Below, piece after piece: positions 43,451 through 52,511 of a stretch of DNA of 64,000 bases; position 1 is the first letter of the stretch; every line of letters starts with the position of its first letter. A program made the position numbers and the translations under genes. Source of the DNA: Paractinoplanes deccanensis (GTDB taxonomy: Bacteria; Actinomycetota; Actinomycetes; Mycobacteriales; Micromonosporaceae); assembly GCF_016862115.1 (NCBI RefSeq), contig NZ_BOMI01000185.1:46366-110365 (forward strand), read 5' to 3'. Under the pieces are notes generated by a model. The model was not told the DNA's origin and ran no database searches. It worked only from the letters and a program-made list of their open reading frames with translations.

Positions 43451-44971
43451 GTGGGTACGCCCGACCAGTCGCCGCACACCCTCGCCCCCGGCCGCATCGG
43501 CGCGGCCGCCGTCGCCTTCTTCGCGCTCGCCGCGACCGCGCCGATCGCCGTGCTGGTCCACGTGGTGCCCGCCGCCTACGCCACGGGCGGCGGGCCGCTC
43601 GTCCCGATCGCCTTCCTCGCCGCCGGCCTCGTCCTGATCGTCTTCACCGGCGGATACGCGGCGATGGCGCACCGCGCGCCGTTCGCCGGCGCGATGTACA
43701 CGTACGTCGCGAAAGGCCTCGGCAAGCCGGCCGGCGCGGGCGCGGCCTGGCTCGCCGTCGCGTCCTACCAGGTTCTCCAGCTCGGCCTCTACGGCCTCAC
43801 CGGCGCGGCGGCGGCGCCCCTGCTGCGCAGCTGGCTCGGCGCCGAGGCGCAGTGGTGGATGGTGGCCGCCGGCTGCTGGCTGGTCATCACGCTCTGCGGC
43901 ACGATCCGGGTCGAGGTGAGCAGCGGGCTGATCGCGCTGCTGGTCCTCGCCGAGGGCGCGGTCGTCACCGGGTTCGCCGTGGCCAACGCGATCGACCCGG
44001 TAGCGGGCGGGCGCACCGCCGCGACCATCGCGCCGTCCGGTGTGGACATGCCGGTGCTCGGGTTGCTGCTCGCCGTGGCGCTGCTCGCGTTCGCCGGCTT
44101 CGAGACCTCGGGGGCGTACGCGGAGGAGGCGATCCGGCCGCGCCGGGACCCCGGCAACGCCGCGTACGGCACGGTGCTCGCGGTCACGCTGCTGCTCGCC
44201 GGTGCGTCGTGGTCGCTCGCGGTCGCCGCCGGCACCGGGCAGATCGCGGCCCTCGCCCGGGAGCGCGGTTCCGAACTGCTCTTCGACCTCGCGGCGGCCC
44301 GGCTGGCGCCCTGGGCGGTCACCCTCGGCCGGCTGATGCTGCTCACCGGGCTGCTCGCGGCGATGCTGGCGCTGCACCACACGATCGCCCGCTATCTGTT
44401 CGCGCTCGGCCGGGAAAGGGTGCTGCCGTCCGGGCTGAGCCGGACGGCGGTGCGCACCTGGGCACCGCGCAACGCGTCGCTGGTGCAGTCGCTCGCGGCG
44501 GGCGTCGCGCTGCTGGCGGCGTACGCCATCGGGGTCTCGGACGTCGCCGTCCTCGGGCGCCGGCTGTTGGTCGCCGGTGCGCTCGGCGTGCTGGTCCTGC
44601 TGGTCGGCACGTCGCTGGCGGCGCTGCTGCACCTCAACCAGGTGCCGGACGGGGAAGGCGCGTGGAGCCGCTTCGCCGCCCCGCTTCTGTCCACAGTGGC
44701 GCTCGGCGTGATCGGCTACCTGACGGTCCGGGAGCTGGGGCCGCTGCTCGGGGTGCCGGGCTCCTCGGCGCTGCGGTGGATCGTGCCGGTGGGGGTGGCC
44801 CTCGTGGCGATCGCGGGCGCGCTGCACGCGCTGCTGCTGCGGCGCCTCCGGCCGGAGATATACGAGGCGATCGGGCGGGGCGTGGTGGTGGTGCCCGCGC
44901 TGCCCGCGCCGCGGGAGCCGTCGGACGAACGGCAACCCGGCGCGCACCGCCCGGAGCGGGTGAACCGCTGA
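43451..44971 (+). CDS. APC-family amino acid permease
   Basis: The 506-residue protein has about 12 helices and matches the amino acid-polyamine-organocation family: APGRIGAAAVAFFALAATAPIAVLV in helix 1, FAGAMYTYVAKGLGKPAGAGAAWLAVASYQ, FAGFETSGAYAEEAIRPRRD (helix 6 region with the conserved Glu-Glu) and RNASLVQSLAAG. It probably imports an amino acid or related amine; the substrate is unknown. The GTG at 43451 is preferred to an upstream TTG because helix 1 begins soon after. The last codon region overlaps the next ATG (TGATG). Confidence 0.85.
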   Translation: MGTPDQSPHTLAPGRIGAAAVAFFALAATAPIAVLVHVVPAAYATGGGPLVPIAFLAAGLVLIVFTGGYAAMAHRAPFAGAMYTYVAKGLGKPAGAGAAWLAVASYQVLQLGLYGLTGAAAAPLLRSWLGAEAQWWMVAAGCWLVITLCGTIRVEVSSGLIALLVLAEGAVVTGFAVANAIDPVAGGRTAATIAPSGVDMPVLGLLLAVALLAFAGFETSGAYAEEAIRPRRDPGNAAYGTVLAVTLLLAGASWSLAVAAGTGQIAALARERGSELLFDLAAARLAPWAVTLGRLMLLTGLLAAMLALHHTIARYLFALGRERVLPSGLSRTAVRTWAPRNASLVQSLAAGVALLAAYAIGVSDVAVLGRRLLVAGALGVLVLLVGTSLAALLHLNQVPDGEGAWSRFAAPLLSTVALGVIGYLTVRELGPLLGVPGSSALRWIVPVGVALVAIAGALHALLLRRLRPEIYEAIGRGVVVVPALPAPREPSDERQPGAHRPERVNR

Positions 44972-45651
44972 TGGTCGCGCCGGGCCGCCTGCGAGAGCTG
45001 CGAAGAGTTCGCGCGCTCGGCATGGACCCGGCGACCGGCCGATACCGGCCCAACGAAAGCGAGACGGCCCTGCGCATCGAGACCGAGCTCGGTGTCCGGC
45101 TGACCCGGGCCGCGCCCGGCTGCCGGGCCGACTGGGTCGACGAGCGGGGACTCTCCTACGACGCCGTGGGACCGTTCGCGGCCCACAGGTTCGACCAGCA
45201 ATGGGCGCGATTCTCGTTGCAGATCGTGCTGCACCTCAAGAAGGCCGACCTCGTTCCGGTGGATGTCTCACGCTTCACCCCGGAGCAGGTGGCCCGAGTG
45301 GAACGATTCGTCGCGGAGCGCGGACTGGCACCGCGCGTGTTCATCCTGGGGCGGCGTCAATGGCGGCTCTCATCATGGTCCGGCCGGGCGTCGACTGGCA
45401 GTCGACGGGTGGCCTCTTCGAATGGACGCTGGAATACCTCATTCCGAGGATCGACGACCCCAAGACGGCCGACTGGCTCCGCATGGTGGTCGCGGAGAAT
45501 CTCGGTAGCCTCTGGATCCCCGACCTGCCGGAGGAGGGGCAGCGCGAGATCTACGCCCTGCTGCGCTCGGGTTTGGTCGTCGCGGCCCAGCAGGAGCTCC
45601 CGGAGGGCCCGGCGAAGCGGGACGCGCTGGCCCAGCTCCGCGACCTGGTAG
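44971..45651 (+). CDS. putative polymorphic-toxin C-terminal domain protein
   Basis: The first 127 residues resemble a toxin C-terminal domain found in contact-dependent systems: DWVDERGLSYDAVGPFAAHRFDQQWARFSLQIVLHLKKADLVPVDVSRFTPEQVARVERFVAERG in outline, ending PRVFILG. Homologous domains usually end at about that point. Here the frame continues to 45651 through an Arg/Ser-rich stretch that fully overlaps the next gene in another frame. A lost stop codon or frameshift is therefore likely. The absence of a secretion domain suggests an orphan cassette. Function is inferred, with moderate confidence. Confidence 0.5.
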   Translation: MVAPGRLRELRRVRALGMDPATGRYRPNESETALRIETELGVRLTRAAPGCRADWVDERGLSYDAVGPFAAHRFDQQWARFSLQIVLHLKKADLVPVDVSRFTPEQVARVERFVAERGLAPRVFILGRRQWRLSSWSGRASTGSRRVASSNGRWNTSFRGSTTPRRPTGSAWWSRRISVASGSPTCRRRGSARSTPCCARVWSSRPSRSSRRARRSGTRWPSSATW

Positions 45652-45665
45652 CCCTGACCTATTAG
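45360..45665 (+). CDS. putative immunity protein partner of the upstream toxin-like gene
   Basis: The 101-residue acidic protein (MAALIMVRPGVDWQSTGGLFEWTLEYLIPRIDD start, ending LRDLVALTY) has no recognised family. Its small size, acidity and position immediately after a toxin-like domain fit an immunity protein. Its ATG lies 9 bp after the point where the toxin domain should end. It overlaps the C-terminal readthrough of that gene completely. Confidence 0.5.
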   Translation: MAALIMVRPGVDWQSTGGLFEWTLEYLIPRIDDPKTADWLRMVVAENLGSLWIPDLPEEGQREIYALLRSGLVVAAQQELPEGPAKRDALAQLRDLVALTY

Positions 45666-45744
45666 AGCTCGGCACGCTCCTCTTCGGGTGGGACCGCGGC
45701 TCAGCCGCAACCGCCGTGACCGGCGCCCCTCACCAAGTGAGGCC

Positions 45745-46272
45745 CTAGGCGAAGAACTCCTGGATCTGGGCCAGCGTGAGGTGATCCGGGTCGTCGGGGG
45801 CCTCGGGCAGGTGCTTGGTGGTCACCGGGACGTCGGGGACGTCGGCCGGCAGGCTCGGCACCGGGGGCGTGGGCGGCAGCGCCGGCAGGGTCAGGGCCTG
45901 GCGGATCACCTCGAACATCGCGCGGATCTCGCCGGCCGCGGTGCGGGTGGCCAGCTCGATGCCCTCGTGCGGCGCCGGGCCGCGGGCGGGCAGCGCGCAG
46001 GTGAAGTTGGCCTGGAGGCGGTCGTCGAGGCGGCGGATGTCGGCGCTCGGCCGGGGATGGTCGAGCGGGCCCTCGGCGACGATGCCGAGCTCGCAGGCGG
46101 ACAGGCCGGACTGCCGCCACCAGGAGCGCCAGCGCGGGTCCGCGTCGAGTGTCAGGGCCACGTGGCGCAGGGCGACCACGTACTCGCGCGGGGCCGGGCC
46201 TCCGGTGGTGGTGGCGCCCAGGTGGGGGTGCAGCCAGGAGTCTCGAGCCGTGCAGAGTGTCTGCTCACCCAT
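45745..46272 (-). CDS. hypothetical protein
   Basis: The 175-residue protein (start ATG 46272, MGEQTLCTARDSWLHPHLG) has no recognised domain. It contains a proline-rich stretch (LPALPPTPPVPSLPADVPDVPVTT) and an acidic C-terminus (PDDPDHLTLAQIQEFFA). Neighbouring genes do not suggest a role. It is divergent from an MFS gene. Confidence 0.55.
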   Translation of the reverse strand: MGEQTLCTARDSWLHPHLGATTTGGPAPREYVVALRHVALTLDADPRWRSWWRQSGLSACELGIVAEGPLDHPRPSADIRRLDDRLQANFTCALPARGPAPHEGIELATRTAAGEIRAMFEVIRQALTLPALPPTPPVPSLPADVPDVPVTTKHLPEAPDDPDHLTLAQIQEFFA

Positions 46273-46432
46273 ACCTGCATGGTGACATTCCGGACGGTCC
46301 GCGGCTTGTCGGACTGCCGTGCACGTACGGGCGAATTGCGAATTTGTGACCTTCGGGTTAAGGCTTTTCGGCGATGTGAGCGCTGGATCACTCGCCGGGC
46401 GGCAGTCCATAATCCGGTGATATAAATCAGCT

Positions 46433-48301
46433 GTGCTGACCGTTGATCACCCGCGTTACAAGTGGGTCGCGCTGTCGAACACCACCCTCGGAACCCTGCT
46501 GGCGACGATCAACTCGTCGATCGTGCTGATCTCGCTGCCGGCGATCTTCAAGGGCATCGACATCAACCCGCTCGAGCCCGACAACGTCAGCTACCTGCTG
46601 TGGATGCTGATCGGCTACATGCTGGTCACCGCGGTCCTGGTGGTCACGCTGGGCCGGCTCGGCGACATGTACGGCCGGGTGCGCATCTACAACGCCGGCT
46701 TCGCCATCTTCACGCTCACGTCGATCGTTCTGTCGCTCGACCCGTTCGACGGCGGTGGCGGCGCCCTCTGGCTCATCGGCTGGCGCGTGGTGCAGGCGAT
46801 AGGCGGCGCGATGCTGATGGCCAACTCCGCGGCGATCATCACGGACGCCTTCCCGGCGAAGCAGCGCGGCATGGCGCTCGGCGTCAACATCGTCTCGGCG
46901 CTGGCCGGCTCGTTCATCGGCCTGGTCGCGGGTGGCGTGCTCGCCGAATGGGACTGGCGCTCGGTCTTCTGGGTCAACATCCCGCTGGGCGTGCTCGGCA
47001 CCGTCTGGGCGTACCGCTCCCTGCGCGACACCGGCGTCCGCCGCAAAGCGAAGATCGACTGGTGGGGCAACGCGACCTTCGCGGCCGGGCTCACGGCCGT
47101 CCTGGCGGCGATCACGTACGGGATCCAGCCGTACGGCGGGCACACCATGGGCTGGACGAACCCGTGGGTGCTGGCCGGGCTGATCGGCGGCGCGCTGGTG
47201 CTCGTGGTCTTCGGCCTGATCGAGACCCGGGTGGCCGAGCCGATGTTCCCGCTCGGGCTCTTCCGGAACCTGTCGTTCCTCAGCGGCAACCTGGCCAACC
47301 TGCTGGCCAGCATCGCCCGCGGCGGTCTCCAGTTCATGCTGATCATCTGGCTCCAGGGCATCTGGCTGCCCCAGCACGGGTACGACTACGAGTCCACCCC
47401 GCTGTGGGCCGGCATCTACCTGGTCCCGCTGACGATCGGCTTCCTGGCCGCCGGCCCGCTCGCCGGCACCCTGTCCGACAAGTTCGGCCCGCGCCCGTTC
47501 GCCACCGGCGGCCTGCTCGTGATGGCGGTGTCCTTCGCCGGCCTGCTGCTGGTGCCGAGCAACTTCAACTACGCGGTGTTCGCCGTGCTGATCTTCGTGA
47601 ACGGCCTGGGCGGCGGCCTCTTCGCGGCGCCGAACACCTCACTGGTCATGTCGAGCGTGCCGGCCACCATGCGCGGCGCGGCCTCCGGCATGCGGGCGAC
47701 CTTCCAGAACGCGGGCCAGGTGCTCTCCATCGGCGTCTTCTTCTCGCTGATGGTGGCCGGTCTGGCATCCTCGCTGCCGAGCACCCTGAACAGCGGCCTG
47801 GTGGCCCAGGGCGTCCCGGCGGACACGGCCGCGTCGGTGGCCGCGACCCCGCCGGTGGGCACCCTCTTCGCGGCGTTCCTCGGCTACAACCCGATCGGCG
47901 AGCTGCTCGGCCGGCAGACGCTGAGCGCCCTGCCGCCCGAGAACGCGTCCCGCCTGACCGGGCTGGACTTCTTCCCCCAGCTCATCTCCGGCCCCTTCCA
48001 CGACGGCCTGGTGATCGTCTTCTGGCTGGCGATCGCGATGTCGGTGGTGGGCGCCCTGGCCTCCCTGCTGCGCGGCAAGCCGGTGCCGGCCCAGCCCGCG
48101 GCCGACTCGTCCGTCGCCCCTTTCGTCGCCCATGAGGCCGAGGTCCAGGCCGAGTTCGCGGAAGCCCAGCCCCTCAACCCGGCGACGGCGGTGGCGGAGC
48201 CGCTCACCGAACCTGCCGCTGGGCCCTCCCGCTCGCCGGGTGCCGCCGCGCCTTCCGGTCCTGCGAGTTCGGCCGGCGGCACCGCTTCGCCGGGCCTCTA
48301 G
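46433..48301 (+). CDS. MFS exporter, DHA2 family
   Basis: The 622-residue protein has 14 predicted helices, motif A-like GRLGDMYGRVRIYNAGFAIF and motif C-like GWRVVQAIGGAMLMANSAAIITDAFP. The C-terminal 75 residues are a proline/alanine-rich cytoplasmic tail. It is probably a drug exporter of the EmrB/QacA type. A GTG start is used. It converges on a TetR gene 127 bp further on and is not obviously regulated by it. Confidence 0.9.
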   Translation: MLTVDHPRYKWVALSNTTLGTLLATINSSIVLISLPAIFKGIDINPLEPDNVSYLLWMLIGYMLVTAVLVVTLGRLGDMYGRVRIYNAGFAIFTLTSIVLSLDPFDGGGGALWLIGWRVVQAIGGAMLMANSAAIITDAFPAKQRGMALGVNIVSALAGSFIGLVAGGVLAEWDWRSVFWVNIPLGVLGTVWAYRSLRDTGVRRKAKIDWWGNATFAAGLTAVLAAITYGIQPYGGHTMGWTNPWVLAGLIGGALVLVVFGLIETRVAEPMFPLGLFRNLSFLSGNLANLLASIARGGLQFMLIIWLQGIWLPQHGYDYESTPLWAGIYLVPLTIGFLAAGPLAGTLSDKFGPRPFATGGLLVMAVSFAGLLLVPSNFNYAVFAVLIFVNGLGGGLFAAPNTSLVMSSVPATMRGAASGMRATFQNAGQVLSIGVFFSLMVAGLASSLPSTLNSGLVAQGVPADTAASVAATPPVGTLFAAFLGYNPIGELLGRQTLSALPPENASRLTGLDFFPQLISGPFHDGLVIVFWLAIAMSVVGALASLLRGKPVPAQPAADSSVAPFVAHEAEVQAEFAEAQPLNPATAVAEPLTEPAAGPSRSPGAAAPSGPASSAGGTASPGL

Positions 48302-48428
48302 CTCCTTGCCGGCCAGATGGTGGTTGCGCACCTCGAGCCGTCCGAATCCAAAAGATCGGGCAGCTTTGAGGGTCGCAGTGGAGGAGAGGCGTTCCGGCGT
48401 TCGGCGCGCCCACGAGGCCTGGCAGACG

Positions 48429-49013
48429 TCAGGCGGTGGCGGCGTTGAGGAGGATCTCGGCCATGTCGCGGGCTACCTGGGGGGCCATCGACGGGCGGTC
48501 CATCTTGGCGCCGACGGAGGCGCCGTCGTAGAGGACCGTCAGCTGGTCGGCGAGGGCGTGGGGATCCTTGGCGCCGGCGTCGCGGGCCAGTTCGACGAAG
48601 AGGCCCCGGGTCCAGGCGCGGGTGGCGTCGGAGACCTCCTGGACCGGGCCGCCGGGGGTGCCCTCGGCGCTGGCGTTGTAAAAGGCGCAGCCGCGGAAGC
48701 CCGGGGTGCCGGCCAGCTCGTCGAGCACCTCGAAGACGCCGAGGACGCGGTCGCGCGGGTCCTCGTACCGCTCCAGGCCCTTGAGGAGGCGCGTGCGGCG
48801 GAGCTCGTGGCGGCCCTCGAGGTAGGCGCGGACCAGCTCGTCCTTGCTGCCGAAGGTGCTGTAGAGCGATGCCTTGGCGACGCCGGCCCGCTCGATGACG
48901 CGGTCGATGCCGACGGTGTGGATGCCCTCTGCGTAGAAGAGCTCGTCGGCGGCTGCGAGGAGCCGATCCCGCGCGGAGGGCTTGCGCGGGGTGGTGAGTG
49001 ACGCGGCGGACAT
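48429..49013 (-). CDS. TetR-family repressor
   Basis: The 194-residue regulator has an N-terminal TetR helix-turn-helix (ARDRLLAAADELFYAEGIHTVGIDRVIERAGVAKASLYSTFGSKDELVRAYL) and a ligand-binding C-terminal domain. It is divergent from an MFS exporter gene and the shared gap carries two palindromic operators, so it likely represses both genes until a drug binds. Confidence 0.93.
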   Translation of the reverse strand: MSAASLTTPRKPSARDRLLAAADELFYAEGIHTVGIDRVIERAGVAKASLYSTFGSKDELVRAYLEGRHELRRTRLLKGLERYEDPRDRVLGVFEVLDELAGTPGFRGCAFYNASAEGTPGGPVQEVSDATRAWTRGLFVELARDAGAKDPHALADQLTVLYDGASVGAKMDRPSMAPQVARDMAEILLNAATA

Positions 49014-49028
49014 GCCGTTGACGATACC

Positions 49029-49071
49029 AGACAGATCTGTCTACTCTCGTGCGGTCAGACAGACCTGTCTG
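49029..49071. promoter_or_regulatory. two TetR operators in the divergent promoter
   Basis: AGACAGATCTGTCT (49029-49042) is a perfect palindrome. CAGACAGACCTGTCTG (49056-49071) is also a palindrome (two-base centre). Their centres are 28 bp apart and share the arm AGACAG/CTGTCT. They lie between the divergent TetR and MFS starts. Confidence 0.85.
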
Positions 49072-49094
49072 TTCAGTATCCGTAAGGAAGTCCC

Positions 49095-50324
49095 ATGACC
49101 GCCGTAGCCGACGCGCCCCCCGCTCTCGTGCGCAGCCGCCACTTCTCCCGGCCGCTCGCCTTCGCGGCGATCGCCGCGATCTTCCTGACCTTCACGTCGG
49201 CGTCCGCGGCGCCGTCTCCGCTCTACGTCGTCTACCAGCACCTGTGGGGCTTCTCGGCGACCACGCTCACGGTCGTCTTCGCGATCTACGTGGTCGGCCT
49301 GGTCGGCGCCCTGCTCACCCTCGGCGCGCTCTCCGATCACCTGGGCCGCCGCCCGGTGCTGGCCGCCGCGATCGGCCTCGAAGTCGTCGCGCTGGTCCTC
49401 TTCCTGACCGCCGGCGACGTGGCCGTGCTGAGCGTCGCCCGCTTCCTCCAGGGCATCGCCACCGGCGCGGCCATGACCACGCTCGGCGCCGCGCTGGTCG
49501 ACCTCAACCCGCCGCACGCCCCCGGCCGCGCCGGCCTGGTAAACGGCATCATCCCCAGCGCCGGGCTGGCCTTCGGCGCGCTCGGCGCCGGCGCCCTGGT
49601 GCAGTACGCGCCCGCACCCACCCACTTCGTCTGGGCCCTGCTGCTCGGCGCCATGGTGATCGCCGGCCTCGTCGTGCTGCGCCTTCCCGAGACCTCCGCC
49701 CGCCGGCCCGGCGCCGCCGCCTCGCTGGCTCCCAAGCTCGGCATTCCCGCACGGCTGCGCGCCGACGTCTTCGCCCTCGTCCCGATCATCGTGGCGAGCT
49801 GGGCCATCGGTGGCCTCTACCTCTCGCTCGGCCCCTCGGTGGCGGCCGGCGTCTTCGGCCTCGGCAGCCACCTGATCGGCGGCCTGGTGGTCACGCTGCT
49901 GTGCGGCACGGGCGCGCTCACCTCGTACGCGCTGCGCGGTCTGCCCACCCCGCGCGTGCTGGCCATCGCCGCCAGCCTGCTGACCGTCGGCGCCGTCATC
50001 AGCGTCGCCGGTGTCGAGGCCGACCAGGTCGTGATCGCGGCCGTCGGCACGGTGATCTCGGGAGTCGGCTTCGGCGCGTCGGCGCTTGCTTCCTTCGGCA
50101 CGCTTGCGCTCCTGGCCGACCCGCACGAGCGGGGCGAGCTGCTGGCGGTCGCGCTGGTGATCGCGTACATCGCCTTCAGCGTGCCGGCGGTGATCGCGGG
50201 CTTCGCGGCGACGTCGGCGGGGTTGCAAGTGACGGCGGTGGCCTACGGCGTGGTGGTGGCCGTGCTGGGAGCGCTGGCCCTGGTCGCCCAGCGGTTGCGC
50301 AGCCGCCGCGCGGCGACGGCCTGA
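49095..50324 (+). CDS. MFS transporter regulated by TetR
   Basis: The 409-residue, 12-helix protein has the MFS loop 2-3 motif LGALSDHLGRRPVLAAAIGLEVV and RFLQGIATGAAMTTLGAALVDL. AAGGAAG lies upstream of the ATG at 49095. The paired TetR gene and operators imply a toxic-compound exporter; the substrate is unknown. Confidence 0.9.
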   Translation: MTAVADAPPALVRSRHFSRPLAFAAIAAIFLTFTSASAAPSPLYVVYQHLWGFSATTLTVVFAIYVVGLVGALLTLGALSDHLGRRPVLAAAIGLEVVALVLFLTAGDVAVLSVARFLQGIATGAAMTTLGAALVDLNPPHAPGRAGLVNGIIPSAGLAFGALGAGALVQYAPAPTHFVWALLLGAMVIAGLVVLRLPETSARRPGAAASLAPKLGIPARLRADVFALVPIIVASWAIGGLYLSLGPSVAAGVFGLGSHLIGGLVVTLLCGTGALTSYALRGLPTPRVLAIAASLLTVGAVISVAGVEADQVVIAAVGTVISGVGFGASALASFGTLALLADPHERGELLAVALVIAYIAFSVPAVIAGFAATSAGLQVTAVAYGVVVAVLGALALVAQRLRSRRAATA

Positions 50325-50421
50325 CCCCGGCCACCCACGACCCCGCCCTCCCAAGGGGGACCCCCACCAGCAGGGCCGGCGAGCCATTCTCGCCGAATCT
50401 GCGAGATCGCGTGCATCGTCC

Positions 50422-50446
50422 TGTGGATAACCCGCACTGGGGATAA
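50422..50446. other. two DnaA-box-like sequences in an intergenic gap
   Basis: TGTGGATAA (50422-50430) is the complement of the consensus DnaA box TTATCCACA, and TGGGGATAA (50438-50446) is a one-base variant, 16 bp on in the same orientation. They lie in the 267-bp gap between an MFS gene and a secreted peptidase. No replication gene is nearby, so they may be chance or a DnaA-binding site. Confidence 0.4.
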
Positions 50447-50591
50447 CCGAGCTCGCCGGTCGTGGCTGTCCGGTGGAGGGAGGCGCGCTCGGCCGGTCGG
50501 ACGTTTCTTTCGTGGTGTCCCGGCGTGGACGGTCCTCATGTGGCCGCCCACGCCGCAGCATATTGGGGCGAACCGGACACGAGAGGCAGGC

Positions 50592-52286
50592 ATGAGAAGA
50601 CTTCTGGCGGCGGCCACGACGATCGCTGTGGCGGGGAGCGGGCTTGCGGCGAGTGCGGCCCGGGCTGATGAGCATGGCGCCGGGGCGGGTGCCGCCCGGA
50701 CCGGCGAGCGCGGCGCAGTGACGGACACGCGGGCCGGTGAGCGCGGCGCGGGGATCGCGGCCCGAGCCGGTGAGCGGGACGTGGCGAGCGGGTACGCACG
50801 GGCCGCTCGGGCGATCAAGTGGAAGCCGTGCACCGACGCGACGCTCTCGGCTCGTAAGGCGGAGTGTGGCTTCCTGACCGTGCCGATGGACTACAAGCGG
50901 CCGCGTGGGGCGACCGTTCAGATCGCCGTCTCCCGGGTCAAGCACACGGTGCCGGAGAGCAAGTACCAGGGCGTCGTGCTGGTCAACCCGGGTGGGCCGG
51001 GTGGCAAGGGGCGGATGCTGTCGATTCTCGGGTCGCTGGTGCCCGGCAAGGCCGGCGCGGCGTACGACTGGATCGGCTTTGACCCCCGCGGGGTGGGGGA
51101 GAGCAGGCCGGCGCTGAGCTGCGACAGCGACTACGCGGGCTACAACCGGCCGCCCTACGTGCCGACCAGCGCCGAGATCGAGGCGACATGGCTGCGGCGG
51201 GCCGAGCAGTATGCCAAGGACTGCGCGCGGGCCGGCGGCAAGCTGCTGAACCATCTCAAGACGCTGGACACCGTGCAGGACATGGACCAGCTGCGGCAGG
51301 CCCTGGGCGAGCGGCAGATCAACTTCTACGGGTTCTCGTACGGCACGTATCTGGGCCAGGTCTATGCCACCCGCTATCCGGACCGGGTGCGGCGGATGGT
51401 GCTCGACGGCAACGTCAACCCGGCGCGGGTCTGGTACGACTCGAACCTCGACCAGGATCTCGCGTTCGACAAGAACATCAAGGTCTACTTCGGCTGGGTG
51501 GCCAAGAACGACAAGGTCTACAAGCTCGGCCGTACGGCCCGTGAGGTGCAGAAGCGGTTCGACGCCGAGCAGCGCCGGGTGACCGCGAAGCCGGCCGGCG
51601 GGGTGATCGGGCCGTCCGAGCTGACCGACGTATTCCTCCAGGCCGGCTACTACGTCTTCGGCTGGGCGCAGATCGCCGAGGCGTTCAGCCGCTGGGTGCA
51701 CAAGCGTGACGCGTCGGGGCTGCGCAAGCTGTACGACGACAACAACCCGCAGACCGAGGGCGGGGACAACGGGTACGCCATCTACCTGGCCACCCAGTGC
51801 ACGGACGCCCCGTGGCCGCGGAGCTGGGCCAAGTGGACCTCGGACAACTGGGAGGTGCACCGCCGGGCGCCGTTCGAGACGTGGGGCAATGCCTGGTACA
51901 ACGCGCCGTGCCGGTCGTGGGCCGCGAAGCCCGGCGTCCCGGCGACCGTGTCGGGCGAGACGGTGCCGCCGATCCTGCTGATCAGCGAGACGCTGGACGC
52001 GGCCACCCCGTTCACCGGCAGCCTCGAGGTGCGCAAGCGGTTCCCGCGCTCGGTGCTGGTCGAGGGCGTCGGCGGCACCACGCACTCGGGGTCGCTGTTC
52101 GGCAACAAGTGCGTCGACAACACGGTTGCCGCCTACCTGGCCACCGGTGAGCTGCCCGAGCGGCTCAAGGGCGAGCGCTCGGACAAGCGCTGCGAGCCGA
52201 TCGACCCGCCGGAGCCGAGCGCCGCGCCGGCCGCCAAGCGCGCGCCGGCGTACCAGGAAAGGCTCGACCTGATCCGCGAGCGATGA
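50592..52286 (+). CDS. secreted alpha/beta-hydrolase, tripeptidyl aminopeptidase-like
   Basis: The 564-residue product has a signal peptide (MRRLLAAATTIAVAGSGLAASAARA) and matches the Streptomyces Tap/SlpD group, secreted peptidases cutting tripeptides from protein N-termini. The nucleophile lies in GFSYGTYLG (Ser249), the Asp in ISETLDAATPF, and the His in VGGTTHSGSL. After the signal peptide come repeated GERG/AGER elements of low complexity. The ATG at 50592 is preferred because GAGAGGCAGG lies before it and the signal peptide starts there. It is probably an extracellular digestive enzyme. Confidence 0.88.
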   Translation: MRRLLAAATTIAVAGSGLAASAARADEHGAGAGAARTGERGAVTDTRAGERGAGIAARAGERDVASGYARAARAIKWKPCTDATLSARKAECGFLTVPMDYKRPRGATVQIAVSRVKHTVPESKYQGVVLVNPGGPGGKGRMLSILGSLVPGKAGAAYDWIGFDPRGVGESRPALSCDSDYAGYNRPPYVPTSAEIEATWLRRAEQYAKDCARAGGKLLNHLKTLDTVQDMDQLRQALGERQINFYGFSYGTYLGQVYATRYPDRVRRMVLDGNVNPARVWYDSNLDQDLAFDKNIKVYFGWVAKNDKVYKLGRTAREVQKRFDAEQRRVTAKPAGGVIGPSELTDVFLQAGYYVFGWAQIAEAFSRWVHKRDASGLRKLYDDNNPQTEGGDNGYAIYLATQCTDAPWPRSWAKWTSDNWEVHRRAPFETWGNAWYNAPCRSWAAKPGVPATVSGETVPPILLISETLDAATPFTGSLEVRKRFPRSVLVEGVGGTTHSGSLFGNKCVDNTVAAYLATGELPERLKGERSDKRCEPIDPPEPSAAPAAKRAPAYQERLDLIRER

Positions 52287-52292
52287 GATGAG

Positions 52293-52334
52293 ATAGGCCA
52301 CGGCCCCGCCTCGAAGCGCGGGGCCGTGGCCTAT
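52293..52334 (+). terminator. 17-bp stem terminator
   Basis: ATAGGCCACGGCCCCGC (52293-52309) pairs perfectly with 52318-52334 around an 8-nt loop. It lies 6 bp after the peptidase stop and just before the manganese riboswitch. Confidence 0.85.
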
Positions 52335-52345
52335 GCTCTGAAGTG

Positions 52346-52431
52346 CGAAGGGGAGTAGCTCCCAATGTCGCGGTCGACATACTGACCTTCTGGTCCGGCC
52401 GCGCGGCCTCTCGGGGCGAGCGAGACCTTCG
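52346..52431 (+). promoter_or_regulatory. yybP-ykoY manganese riboswitch
   Basis: The conserved core is present: CGAAGGGGAGTAGCTCCC at the 5' side, the CATACTGACC loop and GCGAGACCTTCG at the 3' side, with the P1 stem pairing 52346-52351 with 52426-52431. This RNA senses Mn2+ and switches on exporters. It precedes a UPF0016 gene that is a known riboswitch target class. Downstream, TCCCGGT (52481-52487) pairs with ACCGGGA (52497-52503) and hides the ribosome-binding site. Confidence 0.92.
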
Positions 52432-52511
52432 ATCTGGCTGTGTACGCGCGGCCGGGTCGAGGTCGCCCGTGCGCACTTCCTCCCGGTCCGAGATAAACCG
52501 GGAGCACTACC

